Shown here piece after piece: positions 23,301 to 34,300 of a stretch of 64,000 nt of DNA (within the stretch, counting starts at the first letter, position 1; each line of letters starts with the position of its first letter). This stretch comes from Typha latifolia (Eukaryota > Streptophyta > Magnoliopsida > Poales > Typhaceae), in assembly GCA_019914945.1 (NCBI GenBank), contig CM034101.1, positions 7,327,188 to 7,391,187 on the forward strand, read 5' to 3'. The notes under the pieces were generated by a model. The model saw nothing but the letters and a program-made list of their open reading frames with translations. It had not been told where the DNA came from and did not search any database. Position numbers and translations under genes: made by a program.

Positions 23301-26300
23301 GCATGAGATGACATGGGCAACAGATCTAAAGATTTGCGTGCTTTAAAACTATGAACAACTTCAAATAGACTCATGCCTATAATCCTATTGATGGAGTTAT
23401 TATATGCAAATTGGGTTACAAGAAAAATAACAACCCAGTTTCTATTATGATTACCCACAAGACATCGCAAAAGATTTCCAAGACTACAATTGACGCTCTC
23501 AATTTGATCGTCGATTTGGAGATGATAAGCTATAGAGAACTTCAACTTTGTGCCAACCATGTGCCATAAGGTTTTCCAAAAATAGCTCATAAAGTGAACA
23601 TCTCGATCAGATACAATAGCTTTCATATAACTTCCTATATGGGCAAAATACAATTTTGCCACATGTGAAGCATTAGAAGTCTTGGCACAAGGAATGAAAT
23701 AAGCTATCTTAGAGAAGAGATCTACAATCATAAAGATCAAATCATGTTCTTCAAAGGTGCAAGATAATCCAAGGACAAATTCATACTCACGTCCTGCCAT
23801 ACGTGATCAGGCATAGGTAACGGGGTGTAAACTCCAGTGTTTTTTTTTTCGGTATTTTGCCAATCTGTAGGTCCTATATTGGCCATCTTATCACGTCTAA
23901 AATAACCTAACAAGCCACCGACATGGATCTTCTAAACTAGAAAGTCATGTACGGATGTACAGGGAACACATAGCTTGTTAGCCTTAAATTTAAGGTCATC
24001 ATCCTAGAGGGAATAACTGTTCAAAGCTACATTTGGTTTACTCAGCAAAGTGAGAATAATTTCTCCACAGTCCGAACAAGACGTATAGTCTTCCTTCATG
24101 TCGTCAAATCTAGTGACTTTAATACTAATAGTAGATAGAAGGCTAACCTGTCTACTAAGGGCATCAGTCGTCTTGAATTTAGTTTATTTTGAAAATTTAG
24201 GAATCGAAGAGCTTCATGGTCGGAATAAAGAACAAATTCATGCGGGAGCAAGTAATGATGTCAATAGTGCAAAGCTTGAATAACCGCATAGAATTCTTTA
24301 TCGTAAGTGGAGTACTTTTATTTGGCCTCATTTAATTTCTTACTAAAATAGGCAAAAGGGTGTCTCGATGCTTGAGGCGCCATTATCATTTTTCTCTTAA
24401 TTTCTTCGAATTCCTTACTTGCCGACTTACTCTAATGAAAATCCCTTTTTTTTCAAGCAAACAGCGATTGGAAACATGATAGTGCTAAACTCTCATATGA
24501 AGCGTTGATAAAAAGTACCAAGGCCAATGAAACTACACACATCAGGAATATTTCGCAGCTCCGATCGATCAATGATTGCCTTGATTTTTTCAGAGTTGGC
24601 GCGGACTCTTTCAGATGTAACCACAAATCCTAGGAAGATGAATTGATCCACAGGAAAAGAACACTTCTTTCTATTGTCAGAGTTGAGCAGTACGAAGCGT
24701 AAGACAGACTTGACGTAAATGGACGGAATGAAGCTCCTTCAACCGACTATAAATCAAAATGCATCAAAGAAGATCATAAGAAATTTTTCCATGAATGGTT
24801 GAAGCACTTATGTCATAACACGTATGAAAGTGCTTGAGGCATTAGATAGACTAAAATACATCACTAACCATTTATACAACCACTTTTGAGATCGATCTTA
24901 GAGAAGATTGAAGCTCTTGCTATCATGTCTAGGATGTCATCAAGCCGCAAAATGGGAAATGATATTTGACCATTATTCTATTGATGGCTCGATTATCAAC
25001 ATACATACGTCAAGACTTATCTTTCTTTCGCATGAGCAAGACAGAAACAACACAAGGACTTGAGCTCTTGTAAATGAAATCCTTTGTAAAAAGTTCATTC
25101 ACTTGACATTGTAGTTTAGTGTGTTCCTTGGGGCTCATTTAGTAGTGTGACAAGTTTGGAAAAGAAGCCCAGGGACTAAGTTGATTGTATGTTGGATATC
25201 ACACAAATGAGCCAATTGATCTGGAAAATCATTTGGGAACACATCTTGAAACTCGTTTAGTATAGGAGCAGCTTCTTTAGTTAACGATGTGAGGTAGGGA
25301 TCCCAACTTCACAAACTACCATAGCAAATATAATAGAACCTTGGTTTGCTTCCTTTTCAAATTCTTTAGAATTTATTATGTGCAAACCCTTATTACTATA
25401 AGCATTTTTCTTGTTATCTTCCTTTTCAAATAACTGAGGGCAGCCCAAAATAATGTGCCCTACATTCATCGACACAATATTACACTATACGTCTTCCTTA
25501 TAAGAAAGGAAAGTGATAGAAACTAGGCATCTTTCATTTATAGCGATTGAGGAATCATTGACTTAAGATACCTTATAAAAGTTTGGTGAGGTGTAGATTT
25601 TAATGCCAATCTAGATACAACACTAGAAGAGCCGACATTAATATAGCTTCCACTATCGATGATCACCTTGCAATCTTTAGTTTCACATTTACTGTAAGTA
25701 TGGAATGTTGTATTCCTTCGTCAATCATCAACCTCTCGGGGTTGTGTCAAAGCATAATGAACGACACCAACAGTATGATCTTGGTAACTATGGTCGTTGT
25801 CACTATTTTGGACATCATCAAGGTCAGGCTTATAAACTTGCTCATCGAGCTCGTCTTCCCCTATAGTATCATCCTGCTCTCAAAGGTAAAGAGCCTTTTA
25901 AGGACAGTTTGAGGCTACATGACCAGCCTGTCAATATTGTAACATCGATGGGGTTTATTGATAGGTGCATTTTCATGGAGGAGCCCTTTTTCTTTGTCAA
26001 GTTAGACAGGTACTACAGTTTGGGTAGTTTTGAAAGGTCGCTATCGTTTGAGTTTTTACGCCTGCAGGTGCATAATTGGGAAGTGTGCGCCCAATTGGTC
26101 GCCTAGGCAAATGTTGCCTACTAACCATCTCATAGTTTAACACAAGAGTATAAGCTTGATCTAAGGAAGTAACCTCCCAGACAACTAACTCTCTCTAGTT
26201 GTCGTTGTTAAGGCCACATCTAAATCGACTTAGCGTCATCCTCTCATCCTCCATAATATTACACCTCAATATATACTTCTCAAATTGGGAGACAAAATCG

Positions 26301-29300
26301 CTCACAGACCTATTCCTTTGTCTAAAATTATTCCATTGATCCAAAAGATCACCAAGATAAGAGTGTGGCAAATATTTCTTTTAATATTTCCTTCATATCA
26401 TGCCAATGAATGATTGGAGATTGATTTCGTCGCACTAAGATTTGTTCTGAACTTTGCCAAAACAATTTGGCTCGATCGACTAATTTCTTTTGGGCAAATC
26501 TAACTCTTTGGTTTTTTGGCAAATCGTACCACTCAAAGAAGTGGTCAATCTTACAGAGCCAGTCAGTAAACACAATAGAATCCAAACGACTAATGTTCTT
26601 TATAAGTTGATCCTTGTGGTTTTAAAATTCTCTAAAGACAGCATTGTCTCTAAATCCACTGTTATTGTGAAGATCAAATGCATCTTCACAATAATTTTGC
26701 TTGGGAGTTCTCTTTCATGACTTCTCTCATAGTGAGGATAGTATGGGATATGTCGATAGGTGTCGACATTAGGAACAACATGCCTTGCATTACGTGTTGG
26801 ATGCTCCGACATCACTCTTATTCTTATATTGTTCATGACCCATCTCAATAGCCTCAAGGCGGGCATTGAAGTCGTCTAATCTAGTCGTAATATTTTTGAT
26901 AGACTCTTGTAAAAATCTACGGGAATCTTCTATAGCATTTAGTTCCATAACAGAGTGGGATGGAGTATTTGAGACTTCCTTACCACTACAAAAGTTTATG
27001 CAATGTGTCTTTACTAGTGAGAGAACAAATCTAGAAAATGAATAATAAAATACAAACTAGGAGATCATAGCGAACAATAAGAGTAATAAACAGAATAACC
27101 TACAACCACTTATAAAGTTTTCAATAAAAGCCAGTCAGATTTAGTAGAAAGTTGCAAACCAATAGACATGCCCTCAAGATCGAGACAGTGAATTTAGATA
27201 TGCTAAGATTTTTCCTCTACTTAGTGAGTTCTACCATTAATATTAATTATTTTGATTTGAGTAAACAATATAAATAGGTAGGCAGTTGCAGAGCGTTTGT
27301 TTTAATGAAACATATATAGGGTTATGATCCACACTAAAAGAAAGACAATTTCTATTTAAAGATTGACAAATAACACTAAAGAAAGGAAGGATATTAAATT
27401 TTGCAAATCCACTGAAAGGCGACAGCAGCCAATGGTGGCAGCAATAACGATAGCAGTGATAGTGATAGTAGGGACAATGGTGGCGACGGTGACAGTGGCT
27501 GCAGCAGCAGCAGTAGTAGTAGTGTCAGCGATGATAGTGATAACAGTAGCTGCGGTGACGATGATAGTAGCAGTAGCGGTTGCGATGAAGGCTGTAGGAG
27601 GCACCGACCGGAATTGCGGTGGTGCGCGCTGCAGGGAGCAACGACGACGGTGCAAGTGGTGGAGGCCATAGGGAGTGACGATGAGGCAGTGGAGGTCATA
27701 GAGCGTGATGGGGGCGGGAGGAGCCGAGGAAGAAGATCGACTGTCGACGGTGCAGAATGGTGGCGTCAACCGTAGAGATCAGTCGCATCGTTGGATGGAG
27801 CGTTGATAGTGAAGGCGACGACAAAAGGTGGAGGGGTGCCGTCGAAAGTTGAAAGTTATGGGGAGGAGCGTCGGCGTCAGCATCAAAGAGCATCGGCGTC
27901 AGCGGCAGGGGAGCGGCGATGTGGAGGTAAGTGGAGCATGGTAGGGGTTAAGTGGGTTTGGGTTATTGGGTTGATGGGTTAAGTGGGTTTATTATTGGGT
28001 TGATGGGTTAAGTGGGTTTGCGTTATTAGGTTGATGGGTTAAGTGGGTTTGGGTTATTTGGTGGAGTTAGGTTTTGGCTTAAGTGGTGGTGTAGAGGTTT
28101 GGGCTAGTGGGCTTAGTTGGTCAGTGGGCTTTGGGCTCTAGAATGATAGGTTTGGTTTAGGTTAATGGTGGGTTTAAAAGGGTCTAGTTGAGTTGATGGG
28201 TTAATAGGTTTAGGTTTTGGGTTTGATTTGGAGGAAAAAGGTGTATTTCAAAATTTTTAAGAAAAAGGTAATTTATATTTCGGAAGGTTTAGGAAGATTA
28301 GGAAATTAGGATAAGAAAGATACTAGCCAAAAATTAAGAAAACTAATTCAGGTAAACAAGGAAAACAAATATCTTCTAAATCTGAATTTCATAATTTCAA
28401 ATTTTCAAATTTTCAAAATTTAAAAATTCAAAACTAGAGATAACAAAAGAAACAATAAACTGATTTTTTTTAATAGATACGTTTTCTGTTCTTCCTTTTT
28501 TTTATTAACAATGGGAAAAGAAGATGAACTATTGAATAAAACTTACTTTTGGTGATTTTTGAACTTCACATGGAGATTTAGCGATGGTAACGGTTTCTTG
28601 TCCCTCACGAAGGGTGATCTCCTCGTGCAACTCAGATCCAAAACTTGATGTTCACAGGCAACAGACTTTGTAGTGTTCCGATGTTCATGAAGCGATTGAT
28701 CTGACAAAGAAAAGATGTGGTGCAGCATAGAATATAGGAGGTGGAGCATCCATAAACCAGTAATCGATTGGCTTTGATACCTAAGCTGATATAGAACGAA
28801 CTCCTCGATTGCAGATTTGAGAAGAATAAGTAGGAAAAGTAACCAAACTCGGGGAATCTACCAACCGGGTATCAGAATCTACCGACGTTGGAATCTACCA
28901 ACAAACACTCAATATGTGAAAACTCTTAAAATATTTATTAACTAATAAAAACAGGACTACAAGTCTTTATTTAGGCAAAAAGACAAAAAGATAAAAATAG
29001 CCCTATAAGGCTAGTCAAAACTCTTGTTAAGCCAAAGAGCCATAGGTGTAGCCCTCTTATGCCTACGAGAGTAAAGGTGGCAAATAGTAGTGTTCACACC
29101 ACAATGCTTAGGCAATAGTTGGGCTAGAGATCTTAGAGACAAGATGGCCCAAAAATCTTTAAAAAAGAATGACAACTGTAAATATAACAGAAATCCTAAG
29201 CATAGATTTTCTATGTAATGAAAAGCTATATGTTATTCAAGAAAATGGTAGGATATTAGGATTAATAAATCTGACAGCATCGAATACTCATTTGGCATTC

Positions 29301-31349
29301 AATGCTAGACTGATGATCTGGTATGTTAAAATGGATTCGACTGGCGAACCTAGATTGCTCTTGCCTAAGGTAGATATCTTGGTGGTTAATGCATTTGTTC
29401 TAGAACAAATGGAGATCCTTCATATTGAATAAGTAATTGCTGGTGAATATTTCACATAATCGACATTAATTATTATAAAGGTGCAAGTTTTATTGCTCCC
29501 AGCAACTAAGGTGTTCATAGAGGCAAAGTCTTTTTGATGACTAGATGATGCACCTAATCTAATTCTATCAGCTTGAACACTACGAGGTGTACACATGGAC
29601 ACCAAATACACTATGGTATGATGTGAAATAGATTTGATCATGTGACAATATCTCAAAAATGTAGGATGCAGCTATACTGTATGCATTTTTTCAGAAACTA
29701 ATATCTCGAGTAAAAAGTAAATAGCCAAAAAAAGGATGTCATGTTTATGCATCTATGAGTTTTATCATGTCAGGACTCAAATTAAGAATCATGACCATCT
29801 ATATATCCCAATAGACTTAATATACATAAAGCCTTAACATTTAATTCCCAAATCTAAATCAAATAGAAGAACTAATTTATATCAATAACTCCAAGTTAAC
29901 TATATAAACTTTGGGAAACAAAGAAGTCCAAAGTTAGATAGCCGAAGTCTTCCAAAATAATACTAAAACAATTAATACGACAAAGGGAACAACTCAAATC
30001 CTAATTGGAGATAAAAGTGTTCCAATGAACCACATTCATTTGACATGCAGATCAATAAACAGTTTTATGAGCTAATAAGTTTAGCTCAATAGGTGAAATC
30101 ACCTAAAGAAAGTAAAACTATATTTTGTAATACATGATTTTAAAAATTCAAAGCTTAGCAACTTATAATATGCGGATAAGGCCAAGCATGCTCTTAACAA
30201 GAATTATAGAGTGCTCAAATTTCATTTGTGTAACTTCTCAATCTTGAATAAATGCCATATATCTTATTTTGGGTTTGTGCTTGTAGACTTATATCAATCA
30301 GAAATCACCCTCGAGAGGATACTCGAATCTTTTCCTTATAGTTGATCTGGTTAGGATCACTAGGAGGTGTCACTGAGTGATAGATAAACCCTATCTTTTC
30401 CTTTAGCCATTAAGCATAATTAGATACACCTTAGGAAGATTTTTGGTCTAGCTCGAGACTATTCTTAAGCCCCACCAAAGTCACCTAAATGAACCATAAT
30501 AGTAATTTGGAATATGTTTGTTTTTTGGACTTTAAGGTAGACTTGAGTCACTATAGAGAAGTTTTTTTATCTAGCCTGGGATTATTCTCTAAAGTCATAC
30601 CTACTTATTAATTTGGTCCCACTAGATGCATCAAGAATAATATTTCACAAAGTGTAACATTATACGAAGGATAATATGACATGAAGAATAAAGTAGTATG
30701 CAAATATTTGTAAACTAAGCGAATTTACTCACCTCTGGTCCATGCGAAATAACTTGAATCACTAATCCATATGCGTGGAAAAATCATCACATATAAAAAA
30801 ATTCTATACCTTAATTTAATAATCGTTAAAAGACAATAAGCAGAAATTCTTAGAATTAAATTTTAATCAATTTGAGCTGGTTTTTTTTTTGAGCCCAAAA
30901 CTAAAGGCCCAACCTGCTCTGCTAGCTGCAACCCATTCACTTGGTTGACGTGGATAGGCGAAGGCCCAAGCTCAAACCAAACTGGGTTGAATCTCCTTTT
31001 TGAGCGACTCAATTTACTCAAACCTGAAACCCAAAAATATTTGACTGATTAGAAATAATGAAAGATGAAATATGAAAGATGAAAAGTATCATTATCTAAT
31101 AGTTTAAGCTTTTAGAGTACCCGCTAATTTAATAATAAGTTTATCACATTTTGTTTTGGAAAGAAAGTTAATTCTAGGTTACATCTTAATCTTATATTTC
31201 CCTAGTGCGCGTCTAACTATATTCAACGAGCATTAAATTGATCATACTAAAAAATGAAAATACAAAGGGAAAGGGAAAAAGAACATAATTCTAGCATTCT
31301 GTTTACATATTTATGTCTGGTTGCTATGTAGGGCACTTGTATCCCATCA

Positions 31350-31391
<42 letters not shown>

Positions 31392-34300
31392 GATTGGATA
31401 TATATCTAAGTTCAAGAATAGTTGTGCCATAGACACGGATCATGCCGACTCACCGGCCGACATGGCATGGCACAATACGGCGATTCGGATTCATAACTTA
31501 AGTTTTTAATCTCTCTCTCTCTTTCTCTCTCTTCCCCTCCCCCTCGGGCTAGGGGCACCCAACCGGGGTGCGAGCTTGGGTGACGGTGACTGGGCAATTG
31601 GCGACGATGAAGTTGAAGGCGAGCAGCGAAACTACTAGGAGGGGTGCCGTGCGGCACCGCTCATTCCACGTGCCGGTACGCCGCTGGCACAGCAAGTGTA
31701 CAGTAGACAATTGTTATTTTTTAATTAAACCTTATTGCTGATTTACTTTATTCATTTTTTTGTTGGCCTATATGTTTTTTTTCTTATGAATCAATTTTCT
31801 CCATCTACAGAATAGCACCAAACGTGTGAAATATGTACAAATCTCTGTTGAAACATATGAACATCTCACTGACATGGAAGAACAAGTGAAAGTACTAAAT
31901 GAAAAACTATCTGTGGCACAATCTGATATGACCACCAAAGATGACCTAGTAAAACAACATACGAAAGTTGCCGAAGAAGCAATCTCAGGTATAATAAAGT
32001 TTGCAATATATGTTCATGTTGATCTGTTCTGATTGCATCACAGATTTAATTTGACTCATGACTACAAAATCTCTTCTTATAATCTTGTTACTTCTTATGC
32101 ATTATCATGTGCTTCTTTGTTCTCCATGATTATCAATGATCTGGGGTTTGCTATTTGTTTTTCTTTTAACATTCATATTTTGATTTTTCCTATTAGGTTG
32201 GGAGAAAGCTGAAGAAGAAGCAGCAGAGCTTAAACATCAACTCGAATCTGTTATGCTGTCTAAAATGACAGCTGAAGAACGAGCATCCCAACTTGATGGT
32301 GCTCTGAAGGAGTGCATGAAGCAGGTCAGGAATGTGAAGGAAGAAAGTGAACAAAAACTGCATGACGTAGTGCTTATGAAAACTAAACAATGGGAGAATG
32401 TTAAAGCTGATATAGAAGCAAAACTAGTTGATTGTGAGCAGGAGCTCCTACGAGCTACTTCTGAGAATGCTGCACTTTCAAGATCTCTTCAAGAACACTC
32501 AAACTTGCTGATGAAAATTAGTGATGAAAACTCCCAAGCAGAAACTCAGATTGAAATGCTGAAAAACAATATACAATCACGTGAAAGGGAAATAAATTCA
32601 TTGAAATACGAACTTCATGTTGTCTCTAAGGAGCTCGAAATCCGCAATGAGGAGAAGAACATGAGCATTAGATCAGCTGATGTGGCAATCAAGCAGCACC
32701 TAGAAGATATCAAGAAAATATCGAAGTTGGAAGCTGAATGCCAGAGACTACGTGGCCTTGTGCGAAAGAAATTACCTGGTCCTGCTGCATTAGCTCAAAT
32801 GAAGCTAGAAGTTGAAAATTTAGGTCATGATTACGGTGAAACCAGGTTTAGGCGCTCTCCTGCTAGGAATGCTAGTACTTATCATGCATTGGCCCCATCT
32901 CCTGACTTTGCCTTTGAAAGCATTCAACAGTATCACAAGGAGAATGAATTTCTGACAGCACGCTTATCAGCGATGGACGAAGAAACTAAAATGCTAAAGG
33001 AGGCCTTATCAAAACGTAACAGTGAGTTACAAGCATCAAGGAATATGTTTGCTAAAGTTGCAACGAAGCTTCGTAAATTGGAAGTGCAAATGTTGCCCCT
33101 GAACCAACAAAAGATCCCATCAAATTTGAACATGGACATTCACTTCGATAATGGAAGCAACCCACCAAGCTTGACATCCATGTCTGAAGATGGTGTTGAT
33201 GATGAAGGAAGTTCTTCTGAGTGTTGGTCTACAGCTTTGATATCTGAACTTTCACAGTTTAAGAAAGGCAAAGACGTTGGAGGGGGAACCAAGGCTGAAA
33301 AATCAAACAATTTGGAACTTATGGATGACTTTTTAGAGATGGAGAAATTAGCATGTTTACCAGCTGATACAAATGGAGCTATTACTTCTCCAGAGAGTAT
33401 TGTAGATAATATGAAAATTGAAGATGCTGAAACTACTGTATCTGTGGTCATTCAAAGGGATAATGGTGTCAAAGGGAAAAAGCCAGATTTAGTGCCATGC
33501 GAAAGTTTATCTTCCCATAATCAGCAACCTTCTGAGGAGTTTGCATCAAGTGATAGTGATTCTCCTCTCCTGAAACTTAAATCAAGAATAGCTTCTATAT
33601 TTAACTCTCAAGTGCAGATTAATGATGTCGGAGAAGTTATAAAAAATATTTGCCTTGCTTTGATGGATACACAAGAAATGCCCCAGAACTGTATTGTTTC
33701 TATTCTCAATGGGTCTCCAGAATCTTCTCATATCATGAGTAAACAGTGTCATGAGGACCTAGGTGGAACTATAGGAAGCAGAATGCAATTGAAGCAAGAT
33801 GGGAATTTAGGGAGTGATGCTAACCATACCATAGATCAAAATTTAAGGAATGCTATATCTCAAATTCTTACTTTCATCACATCTATTGCCAAGAAAACTT
33901 CGGAGGCTAAAGGCCAGCCTCCTGAATATCATGGACTCAGTGAAAAAGTTGAACAATTCTCGACATCTGTTGATATAGTTCTGTCCAGCGAGAAAAAGTT
34001 ATACAACTTCATAATTTTGTTATCTGACATCTTAACAACCACTGGGGTGATATCTTTCATGTCATGTAATAAAGACAATGAAGGAGAAGCAAGCAACTTG
34101 GATTACGTGGACAAGGTAACTTTACTGGAAAATAGAGTGGGTCAGCAACAACAAACAAAAGAGGATTCTGTGTGTTCAATTTTATCTCATTCTTCCTCTG
34201 AGCCTGAGTTTGATCAGCCCATTGTGTCTGGTTTTGAGTCAAGGACTACAGATCAGGAATATGAGCAATTGAGATTGGAGAAGAAGAATGTGGAGATGGA

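Larger units (their letters stand above)
22355..29101 (-). mobile_element. Chromovirus-type Ty3/gypsy element, copy 1 (antisense in FPP intron 1)
   Basis: A complete but decayed element of 6.7 kb with LTRs of family B at both ends (22355-22623 and 28787-29101). On the - strand the order is LTR, primer site, a long 1.8-kb leader, gag, protease, reverse transcriptase, RNase H, integrase, chromodomain remnant, polypurine tract, LTR, as in chromoviruses. The LTRs differ at many positions, and the left one lacks about 27 bases including the TATA box, so the insertion is old. No convincing 5-bp target duplication is present (CAGTA against CAATG). Confidence 0.85.
20510..31810 (+). other. FPP intron 1 (11.3 kb)
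   Basis: GT...AG intron holding a minimal MITE (20530-20605), AT and GA microsatellites (about 21478-21500, 21851-21876), the chromovirus copy 1 (22355-29101, antisense), about 2.3 kb of unrecognised AT-rich sequence (29102-31350), an AAT/ATT foldback repeat (31351-31390) and a MITE remnant (31413-31700). Confidence 0.85.

Noticed and set aside
27363..27769. Overlapping frames of 101-137 codons on both strands
   Set aside because: Both strands are open because of the trinucleotide repeat in the chromovirus leader; composition is Thr/Ala/Val or Ser/Leu runs.
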